From NCBI GenBank assembly GCA_036494545.1, contig DASXOB010000002.1, positions 310,001-374,000 on the forward strand: a DNA stretch of 64,000 nucleotides, in the 5' to 3' direction. This document shows positions 25,884 through 34,117 of this stretch, one piece after another. Each line of letters starts with the position of its first letter. Within the stretch, counting starts at the first letter, position 1. The notes under the pieces are model-generated. The model was not told where the DNA came from and made no database searches. It saw only the letters and a list, made by a program, of their open reading frames with translations. A program made the position numbers and the translations under genes. The stretch is from JAICXG01 sp036494545 (lineage in GTDB: Bacteria; Verrucomicrobiota; Verrucomicrobiia; Chthoniobacterales; UBA10450).

Positions 25884-26135
25884 CCGGCCTAACGAGTGTC
25901 TTCCGTCGGCCAGCTGGAATTTGTTCACGCTACTCTCGTTATCGTCCGCGGCTCAACCATTCGCGCCACTCGAATGTCGGTTGGCGCGAAGAACCAGCCG
26001 GGAAAAGCCGAGCAACGCACTGTTGCTCGCTCTCAATTTCGCGACCTGATCCGCAGGCTGATTGATCACCAAAATGTTCGTGCCATCGAAGACTGCAGAA
26101 TAGGGATTTGAGTTACAGGCAAAGGTGCCAGGCCA
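25884..26135 (-). pseudogene. Remnant of an NHL/YncE-like beta-propeller repeat protein
   Basis: On the minus strand the stretch reads GTFACNSNPYSAVFDGTN and then VINQPADQVAKLRASNSALLG, followed after an in-frame stop by a second, weaker unit, DDNESSVNKFQLADGRHSLG. Both match the consensus of NHL/YncE-like propeller repeats (P-x-x-x-x-FDGxNxWVxNxxxxxVxKLRAxDGxxLG). There is no start, no full domain and a stop between units, so this is a decayed fragment. The remaining bases between the ABC gene and accB (25867-26315) show no other gene. An exact 9-mer at 25887 codes the final SLG of the second unit. Confidence 0.5.
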
Positions 26136-26315
26136 TCGCGCGATCGCTGGCTCCCACTTTGGTGATCGTGGCGCAATCTCTCCCATAGCCCGCCGCCCCA
26201 GGTGAATTTCATCATCAAAAGCGAGCTCATGGGACGCGCGGGTAAAGCACTGGCTTGACCCCGCTTCCAAAACCGCTTTACCTAACGTCCTCATTAACGC
26301 GGAAAGGAAGCGCCT

Positions 26316-26795
26316 TTGGAACTTAAGGATATCAAAGCAATCATCGATTTGATGAAGAAAAACGACCTCTCTGTTTTTGAGATGGAGAAGGATGGTTTTC
26401 GTCTCAAACTGCAAAAAGGCGCAACCGCACAGACCATCATCACGGCGCCCGCAACAGCGCCGATCGCCGCCATGCCCGCGCCTGTGCCGGCCGCATCTGG
26501 TGCGCAGGCGCCGGCCGCGCCCGTTCCCTCGCCTGCGACGCAGCCGACCGAGTCGGCGGCGGCAAAAGAAATCATCTCACCGATGGTCGGCACTTTTTAT
26601 CGCTCCCCTTCACCCGAATCGCCGTCCTTCGTCGAGGTCGGCAAGGAGGTGAACGAAGACACCGTCGTCTGCATCATTGAGGCGATGAAAGTCATGAATG
26701 AAATCAAAGCCGAAGTTAGTGGCGTGATCACTGAGGTCGTGGCGGAAAACGGCAAGCCGGTCCAGTTCGGCCAGGCGCTTTTCAAGGTTCGTTAG
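26316..26795 (+). CDS. accB: Acetyl-CoA carboxylase biotin carboxyl carrier protein AccB
   Basis: The carrier subunit of acetyl-CoA carboxylase, the first committed step of fatty acid synthesis. The 160-residue protein has an N-terminal helix (LKDIKAIIDLMKKNDLSVFEME), an Ala-Pro linker and a C-terminal biotinyl domain; biotin is attached to Lys125 in EAMKVMNE. The start is TTG 26316, supported by AAGGA about 8 bases upstream and by the conserved N-terminus. The stop codon TAG is inside a TCGTTAGGC copy at 26789. accC follows after 30 bases, with a second copy of the word (26815) just before its ATG. Confidence 0.94.
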   Translation: MELKDIKAIIDLMKKNDLSVFEMEKDGFRLKLQKGATAQTIITAPATAPIAAMPAPVPAASGAQAPAAPVPSPATQPTESAAAKEIISPMVGTFYRSPSPESPSFVEVGKEVNEDTVVCIIEAMKVMNEIKAEVSGVITEVVAENGKPVQFGQALFKVR

Positions 26796-26825
26796 GCGGG
26801 ACGCCCGCGGCTATTCGTTAGGCGC

Positions 26826-28211
26826 ATGTTCGAGAAAATCCTCATCGCCAACCGCGGCGAAATCGCCCTGCGTGTTATCCGGGCCTGCAAGGAACTCGGC
26901 ATTCGCACCCTGGCTGTTTATTCGGAGGCGGATGTCGATTCGCTCCACGTGCAACTGGCCGATGAAGCGATTTGTATCGGCGCCCCACCGAGCTCGGACA
27001 GTTATCTTAAGATCGATCGCATCATGAGCGCCGCGGAGGTTGGTGATGTCGACGCGATTCATCCCGGCTATGGTTTCCTCGCGGAGAACGCGCACTTCGC
27101 CGAAGTCTGCGAGAGCTGCAACATCAAGTTCATCGGCCCGCGGGCCGAGGCGATGCGGGCGATGGGTGATAAAAATTCGGCTCGCACAGCCGCGCGTAAA
27201 GCCGGCGTGCCAGTTACTCCGGGGAGCGATGGCATCGTCGAGAACGAAATGGATGCAATGCGAGTTGCGAAGCGAATTGGCTACCCGGTGATGATCAAGG
27301 CCGTCTCGGGCGGAGGCGGCCGCGGGATGCGCGCGGCCCATAACGAAGTGAGTCTTGTCCAGGGTTACCATGGCGCACGCATGGAAGCGGAAAAAGCCTT
27401 CGGCAATCCGGAGGTTTATATTGAAAAGTTACTCGTCAATCCGCATCACATCGAATTCCAGATCGTGGCGGATGAGCATGGCCACATCGTTCACCTCGGG
27501 GAACGCGATTGTTCCATTCAGCGTCGGAATCAAAAGGTCATCGAGGAATGCCCATCGCCACTCTTGAGACCAGCGTTGCGTAAGCGCATGGGTCAGGCGG
27601 CAGTGAAACTCGCCGAATCCGTCGGCTACACCAACTGCGGCACGATGGAATTTCTGGTCGATCAGGATGGCCATTTCTATTTCATTGAGATGAACACACG
27701 CATCCAGGTCGAGCACACGATCACAGAAGAGGTTTACGGATGCGACTTGGTGAAAGAGCAAATCCGCATCGCGGCCGGCAATAAATTATCGCCGCATGTG
27801 CAAAAGCCACTGGCGCGCTCCCATGCCATTCAATGCCGGATTAATGCCGAAGATCCGGCACGCAATTTTCAGCCCTCGGCGGGACGAATCAATTTCTACT
27901 ATGCGCCTGGTGGCCGCGGGGTGCGTGTCGACTCCCATGCCTACAGCGGTTACACCGTGCCGCCTAACTATGATTCTCTCATCGCGAAATTGATTGCCGT
28001 CGGCGCAACCCGCGACTCCGCAATCGCGCGCATGCGTCGCGCGCTCGGCGAATATCTCATCGCTGGAATCAAGACGACTATTCCGTTTCACAACGCCATC
28101 ATGCGCAACGCCGAGTTTCGCCGCGGCGACTACGATACCGGCTTTGTTGACCGGATTATGAACTCGGAAACCTTCGAGCTTTTCCACTCGAACAGCCGCC
28201 TGACCGATTGA
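26826..28211 (+). CDS. accC: Acetyl-CoA carboxylase biotin carboxylase AccC
   Basis: AccC carboxylates biotin on AccB with ATP and bicarbonate. The 461-residue protein starts FEKILIANRGEIALRVIRA and contains the ATP-grasp segments KAVSGGGGRGMRAAH, the EMNTRIQVEHTITEEVYG active-site motif and RINAEDPARNFQPSAG. It follows accB and its stop overlaps the TTG start of thiE (TTGA). It carries the variant GCCTAACTA near 27962 but no exact 9-mer, in line with its strong conservation. Confidence 0.97.
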   Translation: MFEKILIANRGEIALRVIRACKELGIRTLAVYSEADVDSLHVQLADEAICIGAPPSSDSYLKIDRIMSAAEVGDVDAIHPGYGFLAENAHFAEVCESCNIKFIGPRAEAMRAMGDKNSARTAARKAGVPVTPGSDGIVENEMDAMRVAKRIGYPVMIKAVSGGGGRGMRAAHNEVSLVQGYHGARMEAEKAFGNPEVYIEKLLVNPHHIEFQIVADEHGHIVHLGERDCSIQRRNQKVIEECPSPLLRPALRKRMGQAAVKLAESVGYTNCGTMEFLVDQDGHFYFIEMNTRIQVEHTITEEVYGCDLVKEQIRIAAGNKLSPHVQKPLARSHAIQCRINAEDPARNFQPSAGRINFYYAPGGRGVRVDSHAYSGYTVPPNYDSLIAKLIAVGATRDSAIARMRRALGEYLIAGIKTTIPFHNAIMRNAEFRRGDYDTGFVDRIMNSETFELFHSNSRLTD

Positions 28212-28876
28212 AGGTTGTCGCGCCTAACGACGTCCTGGCGCGCGCCCGGCTTTACGCCATTCTCGACCTCGACTACGTCGAGCCTGCGCGCGCCCTTGTG
28301 GTTGCAGACGAATTGCTGCGCGGCGGGGCCGACATCATTCAATTGCGAGGGAAGAACCAATCCCTTGCCGAACTGGCACAGCTCGCGAAAGAACTTCATT
28401 GCCTAACGAGCGAGGCCGGCGTCCCGATGATCGTTAACGATCACGCCGAAATCGCGCGCGATTTCATCGTCGAAGGTTTGCATCTGGGCCAGGAAGACAT
28501 CTCGATTGCCGCCGCCCGGGAAGTCGTTAGGCGCGATTGCTCGATCGGCAAATCGACCCACAGCCTCGCGCAAGCGATCGCAGCGATCGAGGAAGGCGCG
28601 GATTACATCGGCTTCGGTCCACTATTTGCCACGCCGACCAAACCGGCCTACCAGCCGATTGGCCTCGGCGACATCGGCCGCGTCCATGAACTCGTTAGGC
28701 GACCGATCTTCTGCATCGGAGGGATCAAGCTGAGCAACCTTCCGCAAGTGATGGCGGCTGGCGCAAAACGCGTCGTCATCGTATCTGGTTTGCTGCAAGC
28801 GGCCGACATCGCCGCTGCCACTCGCCAAGCCAAAACCCTGCTGTCCGAAAATCAGAAACCAGAAATTCGAAATTAG
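28208..28876 (+). CDS. thiE: Thiamine-phosphate synthase ThiE
   Basis: ThiE joins the thiazole and pyrimidine halves of thiamine. The 222-residue TIM barrel shows LYAILDLDY, QLRGKNQSLAELAQLA (Arg and Lys of the pyrophosphate site), VPMIVNDHAEIA, GLHLGQED, IGKSTHSLAQA, YIGFGPLFATPTKPAY and the glycine-rich IFCIGGI. TTG 28208 overlaps the accC stop. Four exact 9-mers lie within 480 bases: 28222 (PND), 28401 (LTS), 28524 and 28692 (both VRR). The last 10 residues (SENQKPEIRN) come from an A-rich low-complexity stretch and are probably an extension into intergenic repeat-like DNA. Confidence 0.95.
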   Translation: MKVVAPNDVLARARLYAILDLDYVEPARALVVADELLRGGADIIQLRGKNQSLAELAQLAKELHCLTSEAGVPMIVNDHAEIARDFIVEGLHLGQEDISIAAAREVVRRDCSIGKSTHSLAQAIAAIEEGADYIGFGPLFATPTKPAYQPIGLGDIGRVHELVRRPIFCIGGIKLSNLPQVMAAGAKRVVIVSGLLQAADIAAATRQAKTLLSENQKPEIRN

Positions 28877-28884
28877 AAGTCGCA

Positions 28885-29802
28885 ATGTCCGTTCTTGTTG
28901 TTGGTTCCATCGCGTTAGACACCGTCAAAACCCCGGTGGAAGAACATGCTGATCAACTGGGCGGTTCGGCCTCTTACGCTGCGGTCGGCGCGAGTTTTTT
29001 CTCGCCAGTCAATTTGGTCGGCGTGGTGGGCGATGATTTTCCCGATTCGGAATTCAGATTTTGGCGAGAACGCGGGATCGATGCTGCCGGTGTGCAGCGA
29101 GTCAAAGGTAAAACGTTTCGCTGGTCGGGCGAATATGCCTGGGATCTCAACACGCGCGAGACACGTTCCGTCGCCCTCAACGTCTTCGAAGATTTCAAGC
29201 CGGCCTTGCCGGAGAATTTCCGCGAAACCGAATTCGTTCTCCTTGCGAATATCGCGCCTTCGTTGCAATCACACGTCCTCGATCAGATGCGTCGGCCGCG
29301 CTTCGTCGTCGCCGATACCATGGATCTTTGGATCGAGACCGCGCGGAAAGATCTCGACGCGCTCCTGCCTCGAGTCGACCTGCTCATTCTCAACGATAGC
29401 GAAGCGCGCCAGATGACCGGCGACACCAGCCTGATCCGCGCTGGCCGGGCAATCCGCCGCAAGGGCCCGCGCTATGTGGCGGTGAAAAAGGGCGAGCACG
29501 GCGCGCTCCTTTTTGGTCCGGATGACTTCTTCAGCTGCGGTGCGTATCCGCTCGAAGACATCCACGACCCGACTGGGGCAGGAGATACTTTTGCGGGGGG
29601 GTTAGCCGGCTATTTGGCGTCGAACCCAGCGGACGAGATTGACTTCGGCGGATTGCGGAAAGCGGTGATATACGGGAGCGTGCTGGCCAGTTTTAATGTT
29701 GAGGCCTTCAGTCTGAATCGACTCCGTGGCCTAACGAGCGACGAAATCGCCGAACGCTACGAAATGTTTCGCGTCATGAGCCAGTTTGAGGTTTTGCCCT
29801 GA
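28885..29802 (+). CDS. PfkB family carbohydrate/nucleoside kinase
   Basis: A 305-residue ribokinase-like kinase. It has the N-terminal GSIALDTVKTP and glycine pair QLGGSASYAAVGAS, and the C-terminal catalytic motif DPTGAGDTFAGGLAGYLAS with the base Asp. The substrate (sugar, nucleoside or other) cannot be told from sequence. It starts 8 bases after thiE and may be transcribed with acc-thi genes. A 9-mer at 29729 codes LTS near the C-terminus. Confidence 0.9.
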   Translation: MSVLVVGSIALDTVKTPVEEHADQLGGSASYAAVGASFFSPVNLVGVVGDDFPDSEFRFWRERGIDAAGVQRVKGKTFRWSGEYAWDLNTRETRSVALNVFEDFKPALPENFRETEFVLLANIAPSLQSHVLDQMRRPRFVVADTMDLWIETARKDLDALLPRVDLLILNDSEARQMTGDTSLIRAGRAIRRKGPRYVAVKKGEHGALLFGPDDFFSCGAYPLEDIHDPTGAGDTFAGGLAGYLASNPADEIDFGGLRKAVIYGSVLASFNVEAFSLNRLRGLTSDEIAERYEMFRVMSQFEVLP

Positions 29803-29957
29803 CGATGCCCTTGGCCGCGAGCGAGCTGGTCGCGCCCTGCCAACAATCGCCCTGCCCGAGGCTGCCTTCGGCTAAGTAATCACAAATCTCGAACAGAACC
29901 CGATGGGAAGCACAACCGCGTTTGCCTTTCCCGGAAGAGCGCACCTATTGAAACGAA

Positions 29958-30710
29958 ATGGCTACCCTTAGACTCGGTGTCAACGTCGACCACATCGGCA
30001 CTCTCCGGCAGGCGCGCTATGCCACGATGCCGGATTCGAAAAACGCCGAACCCGATCCCGTTGTGGCGGCCAGTATTTGCGAGCGCGCCGGCGCCAGCGG
30101 CATCACTGTGCATTTGCGCGCCGACCGTCGCCATATTCAGAGTCGCGATGTCGAACGCCTGCGCGCCAACATCATGACGAAGCTCAACCTCGAAATGAGC
30201 AACACGCCGGAGATCATTGATTTTGCGCTGCGGTTACAACCTGATGAGGTCTGCCTCGTCCCCGAAAAACGTGCGGAAATCACGACCGAAGGCGGGCTCG
30301 ATCTCGTCGGGCACGAGCGTCAGTTGGCCCTCACGATCAAACGTCTTCAAACCGTGGGAATCCGCGTCAGTCTTTTCATCAATCCAGAACCCGAGCAAGT
30401 GAGAACGGCCGCGCGCCTGAGCGCGGACATGGTGGAACTGCATACCGGTGCGTTGGCCAATGCTTACACCGACAAAGTCGAGCAACAGGAGCTCGAACGT
30501 CTACGCGCCGCTGCGCGGCAGGCGGCGGGTTCCGGTCTGCAGGTCAACGCCGGCCACGGCATCAACTACCGCAACATCAAACTCGTTCATCAAGTTCCGC
30601 ACCTGAATGAATTGAACATCGGACACGCGATCGTATCGCGCGCAATCTCGGTCGGAATGGAGAAGGCAGTCGGCGAAATGCTGGCGCTCATGCGAGATTA
30701 TCCGGGATGA
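29958..30710 (+). CDS. pdxJ: Pyridoxine 5'-phosphate synthase PdxJ
   Basis: PdxJ condenses 1-deoxyxylulose 5-phosphate with 3-amino-2-oxopropyl phosphate to make pyridoxine phosphate (vitamin B6). The 250-residue protein matches throughout: LGVNVDHIGTLRQAR, GITVHLRADRRHI, CLVPEKRAEITTEGGLD, VSLFINPEPEQV, ELHTGALANAY and NAGHGINYRNI. Its stop overlaps the acpS start (ATGA), the common pdxJ-acpS arrangement. No 9-mer copy is present, and a 155-base gap without visible features precedes it. Confidence 0.97.
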   Translation: MATLRLGVNVDHIGTLRQARYATMPDSKNAEPDPVVAASICERAGASGITVHLRADRRHIQSRDVERLRANIMTKLNLEMSNTPEIIDFALRLQPDEVCLVPEKRAEITTEGGLDLVGHERQLALTIKRLQTVGIRVSLFINPEPEQVRTAARLSADMVELHTGALANAYTDKVEQQELERLRAAARQAAGSGLQVNAGHGINYRNIKLVHQVPHLNELNIGHAIVSRAISVGMEKAVGEMLALMRDYPG

Positions 30711-31120
30711 GAATCATCGGCATTGGTATCGACCTCGTGGATTGTGGTCGCATCCAAAATTCCATCGATCGTTTCGGCGAGCGCTTTTTGAAACGCGTTT
30801 TTACCGATGGAGAAATCGCTTACTCGAATTCGATGAAATTTCCCGCCCGCCATTTCGCGGCGCGTTTTGCCGCCAAGGAAGCACTATCGAAGGCCTTCGG
30901 CACCGGCATTGGCAAATCGATGGCGTGGCGCGATCTCGACGTACGTAAAAAAGAGAGTGGCGAACCGTATGTCGTTCTGAGCGGCGGTGCGGAGCGAATG
31001 GCTAATGAACGCGAAGTTGGCCGAGTTTGGATCAGTCTGAGCCATACCGAACAAAGCGGAATGGCGACCATCATCCTGGAAACGTTCGATGTAGAAGACA
31101 GCGGTCGATTGGCTCCTTGA
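30707..31120 (+). CDS. acpS: Holo-[acyl-carrier-protein] synthase AcpS
   Basis: AcpS transfers 4'-phosphopantetheine from CoA to apo-ACP. The 137-residue protein has the Mg-binding GIDLVDCGRI, FAAKEALSKAFGTG, and the C-terminal VWISLSHTEQSGMATIILE. It overlaps pdxJ by four bases. The gap after it (31121-31245) holds an exact 9-mer at 31138 and a one-mismatch copy (GCCTAACGC) at 31213. Confidence 0.96.
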   Translation: MRIIGIGIDLVDCGRIQNSIDRFGERFLKRVFTDGEIAYSNSMKFPARHFAARFAAKEALSKAFGTGIGKSMAWRDLDVRKKESGEPYVVLSGGAERMANEREVGRVWISLSHTEQSGMATIILETFDVEDSGRLAP

Positions 31121-31245
31121 AACGAATCGAAGAAACAGCCTAACGACTAACGACTGGGTTGACCGGGACGTCATGCGCTTCTCGTTCTTCGTGATCAATT
31201 AGCCTTTTCGTTGCCTAACGCCGTCGGAAATCGTAAAACCGGTTC

Positions 31246-32067
31246 ATGTTTCAAAAAGACGCGATCGTACGGCTATTGCGCGATAACGACCCGGCGACAG
31301 TCCAGCTGCTCAAAGCGCAGTTGATCGACTCTGGTCGAGAGGGCATCGCCGCTTTGCGCGAGCTCCTGACCGTCGACGACGCGGCCGTCGCGGCACACGT
31401 GCGCGATATTCTTGAACGAATCGAAACCGACGAAGCGCAGGATGAAATGTTGCTTTGCGCGCATCTCTTTCCGGAGCACGGCGACATCGAGTCCGCTTGG
31501 TGGCTGCTCACCCGTTGCTTTGAGCCCGAGGCTCCGATCGCGAAGTTGCGCCGCCGGCTCGATGCGTGGGGACGGCGATTGCGCATGCTCATTGATCAGG
31601 CCAACTCATCGCGCGAACGGCTTCAGACCCTGACGACCTTTATGGCGGAGGACCTCTGCTTTCGCGGCAACTCAGAGGATTATTACGATCCAAAGAACTC
31701 GCTTCTCAGCGACGTGATTGAAACGCGGCGTGGGATCCCGATTTCACTCGCGGTGATGTATTTGATCGTGGGCAAACGCGCCAACATGCCAATCGAGGGA
31801 ATCAACTTGCCGGGCCATTTCATCGCCCGCTACGAGCGGATCTTGTTCGATCCATTTCACGCCGGACGGATTCTGTCTCGAGCGGACTGCGAGGCGATTC
31901 TGGCGCGGCAGAAACTGAAAACGCAATCGAGTTATTTCGCGCCTGCCTCACCGCGGCTCGTGCTGATGCGAATGCTGGCGAATCTCGTTTTCATTTTCGA
32001 GCGGGCGGAAGACAAGCCGAAGCACGATTTGGTGATGGGCTGGCTCAAAGCACTGGATCGAGACTAG
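31246..32067 (+). CDS. SirB1 family transglutaminase-like protein
   Basis: A 273-residue protein of the SirB1 family. The N-terminal third is helical and HEAT-like (IVRLLRDNDPATVQLLKAQL, REGIAALRELLTVDDAAVAAHVRDIL). The core has NSEDYYDPKNSLLSDVIETRRGIPISLAVMYL and then GINLPGHFIARYE with the family His; the usual catalytic Cys of transglutaminases is not obvious. The biochemical role is unknown. It is convergent with the FGGY kinase gene. Confidence 0.82.
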   Translation: MFQKDAIVRLLRDNDPATVQLLKAQLIDSGREGIAALRELLTVDDAAVAAHVRDILERIETDEAQDEMLLCAHLFPEHGDIESAWWLLTRCFEPEAPIAKLRRRLDAWGRRLRMLIDQANSSRERLQTLTTFMAEDLCFRGNSEDYYDPKNSLLSDVIETRRGIPISLAVMYLIVGKRANMPIEGINLPGHFIARYERILFDPFHAGRILSRADCEAILARQKLKTQSSYFAPASPRLVLMRMLANLVFIFERAEDKPKHDLVMGWLKALDRD

Positions 32068-32128
32068 GCGGGCAGGCAAGTTTCGAAGTCGAGTTCCGGG
32101 GGTTCGCCTAACGAATGGGATATTTCGG

Positions 32129-33544
32129 TTAGTGCCCTCTTTTTAAGAGTTGATTGCCCAGTAATTGTTCCAGCTCTCGTTGTCGCGCGGCTTCTTTACG
32201 CTTTTGCGCGGTTTGCACAGGACGGTTGTGCAGTCGGCGCTTGATCTTCGGCGCTGGCACTTCGAGGCCTAGTTGTTCAAGCGCATGTACCGCCGCGCCG
32301 CGCAGTGAAGCCTCCTGCTCTGCGCAAACCTCCAGCTTCCTGCCTAACGAATCGGACAGCACTTGCAGCGAGGCCATCGATTGCACAACGCCGCCGGAAA
32401 CAATGATTCTGTTCGCTCTGCCGGCCGCGGTTTCCAGTTCACGCAGGATCTCCGCCAGGCGATGGAACGAAGCAGCGACCATCGCGGCCAGCAAGTCGGC
32501 CGCAGTCGTTGCCTGACTTAGACCAATGATTGTTCCGCTGAGATCGTCCGGCCAGGTCGGCGCCCGCTCACTCACTAAGAAGGGAAGAATCGTTAGGCGC
32601 GAGGTTTCCTTCCACTTCTGTCGAAGTAATTTTTCGATTTCGCGCCTTTCGTTAGGCAGGCACAGCTCACGCAGGCACCATGCGCGCAGACTTCCCGCGT
32701 TGCTGATTGCTCCCCCGAGCAAACTGCGTTGCTCGTCGATTGCAAAGCGGAAGAGTCCGAAGGGGAGTGGAGTGCCCGGTGGCGTGACCACGCGCACTGC
32801 GGCGCTCGTCCCCACATTAATTGCGATCACGCCGGGACGGCTTGCGCCAGAACCGAGATTGCCGGCCGCTCCATCTCCAATCGGGGTGAAGATGGTTCCG
32901 TCCGGGTGTGCGACGCAGTCCTGCAAAGGATTCAACTGAGAAGGCGTTAAACCGACCATGTCGAGCATTTCCTCGTCCCAGTCGTGCCGTCCCAGATGGT
33001 AAAGTCCGGTGCCGCTTGCCATGGAATGGCTGCAACTCCGTACTCCAAAGAGTTGCTCAAAAATCCATTCTGGCGGCGAAACCCAGCGTGCCGCGCGACG
33101 AAAGAGTCTCGGGCGCGTCCGCTGCAGCCAGATCAATTTGGCCGGCCAGAAGGAGGCGCGCAGCATGCAGCCGGTGCGCTGCTGGATCGCGCGTTCATTC
33201 ATGCGCTGCCTCAAAAAAAAAGCATCGTCCACGCAGCGGGCGTCGGCCCAGGTGTAAATTGGCGTGAGTGGATTTCCGGTGCGATCGAGCCCGAGCAGGC
33301 TGTGCCAAAATCCGGAAGCTGCGATTGCGAGCGATTGCCGCTTCGTTAGGCAGCGCCGCGTTTCGCGCAGGCAATCCTTGGTCGCGCGGAGAAGCAGCGC
33401 CGGATCGAGTTCGGCCGCGTGATCGACTTCATGCCGTAGGCGGTAGCTTCTGGCCGTCTTCGAAGCGCGTACCGACCGCGCGCGCGAATCGAAAAGAGCG
33501 CTGCGCACGGAAGAAGTGCCAATGTCGATGGCGAGGACCTTCAA
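32129..33544 (-). CDS. FGGY family carbohydrate kinase, gluconokinase-like
   Basis: A 471-residue sugar kinase. The N-terminus MKVLAIDIGTSSVRSALFD is the first phosphate-binding loop; FWHSLLGLDRTGNPLTPIYTWADAR is typical of gluconate/xylulose kinases; GDGAAGNLGSGASRPG and IIVSGGVVQSMASLQVLSD are the second-domain ATP motifs. Gluconate is the best guess at substrate, by overall resemblance only. The gene holds four exact 9-mers (32342, 32590, 32649, 33343), the densest with thiE; 33343 codes LTKRQ, the others PNE, LTI or LPNE-type segments. Its start faces the uspA gene across a large inverted repeat. Confidence 0.88.
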   Translation of the reverse strand: MKVLAIDIGTSSVRSALFDSRARSVRASKTARSYRLRHEVDHAAELDPALLLRATKDCLRETRRCLTKRQSLAIAASGFWHSLLGLDRTGNPLTPIYTWADARCVDDAFFLRQRMNERAIQQRTGCMLRASFWPAKLIWLQRTRPRLFRRAARWVSPPEWIFEQLFGVRSCSHSMASGTGLYHLGRHDWDEEMLDMVGLTPSQLNPLQDCVAHPDGTIFTPIGDGAAGNLGSGASRPGVIAINVGTSAAVRVVTPPGTPLPFGLFRFAIDEQRSLLGGAISNAGSLRAWCLRELCLPNERREIEKLLRQKWKETSRLTILPFLVSERAPTWPDDLSGTIIGLSQATTAADLLAAMVAASFHRLAEILRELETAAGRANRIIVSGGVVQSMASLQVLSDSLGRKLEVCAEQEASLRGAAVHALEQLGLEVPAPKIKRRLHNRPVQTAQKRKEAARQRELEQLLGNQLLKRGH

Positions 33545-33556
33545 TAATCGAATTAG

Positions 33557-33640
33557 TTTTAAGCTTTAGGTTTTGAGTCTTAAGTAGCGACGACGGTGCG
33601 ACTCGGCCAAAGTTAAGACTCGATGCCCAAAGCTTAAAGC
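33557..33640. repeat. 84-bp imperfect intergenic inverted repeat
   Basis: Arms 33557-33586 and 33611-33640 pair at about 23 of 30 positions, including an 11-base run with TTTAAGCTTT and a 9-base run with GAGTCTTAA, around a 24-base centre. The arms are AT-rich in a GC-rich chromosome. It fills the divergent gap between the FGGY kinase and uspA. It could be a mobile miniature repeat or a long hairpin. Confidence 0.7.
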
Positions 33641-33657
33641 AGAATGCCGGCCTAACG

Positions 33658-34092
33658 ATGTTCAAGAAAATTCTCGTGGCGCTCGATAATAGTCCGACCG
33701 ATCGGGCAATGTTTTCGCCCATCTGCCAATTGGCGAAGGTGCACGACTCGGAACTGCTTCTGCTGCATGTGGCGGACGGTTGGGCAGCACGCAATTACAA
33801 CCGGTTTCAACTCGTGGAATCGGAGGAGATGAAAGCGGACCGGGCGTACTTGGAAAAGGTAGCGGAGGATTTGCGGCGGAAGGGGATCGAAGTGCAAACG
33901 CATCTCGCGCTGGGCGATCCCGCTTTTGGAATTCTCAAGACCGCGCAGGAATCAGACTGCGATTTGATCGCAATGACAACGCATGGACATCGCCTTTTGA
34001 AGGACCTGTTTTATGGCAGCACGATCACGCAGGTCCGCCATCGCGCACAAGTGCCGGTTCTCCTCATGAATGTGCCTAACGAAACTCAGTGA
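33658..34092 (+). CDS. Universal stress protein UspA family
   Basis: A 144-residue cytoplasmic nucleotide-binding stress protein. It starts FKKILVALDNSPTDRAMF and has the ATP-binding C-terminal pattern TTHGHRLLKDLFYGSTITQVRHRAQVPVLLM (Gly-x9-Gly-Ser/Thr). The ATG start is formed by the last base of an exact 9-mer (33650-33658) and another copy (34074) codes the C-terminal PNET. No Shine-Dalgarno site is visible upstream, only the dispersed word and the inverted repeat. Confidence 0.92.
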   Translation: MFKKILVALDNSPTDRAMFSPICQLAKVHDSELLLLHVADGWAARNYNRFQLVESEEMKADRAYLEKVAEDLRRKGIEVQTHLALGDPAFGILKTAQESDCDLIAMTTHGHRLLKDLFYGSTITQVRHRAQVPVLLMNVPNETQ

Positions 34093-34117
34093 CAGCGCGG
34101 CTGGTAATCGTGCAAGG

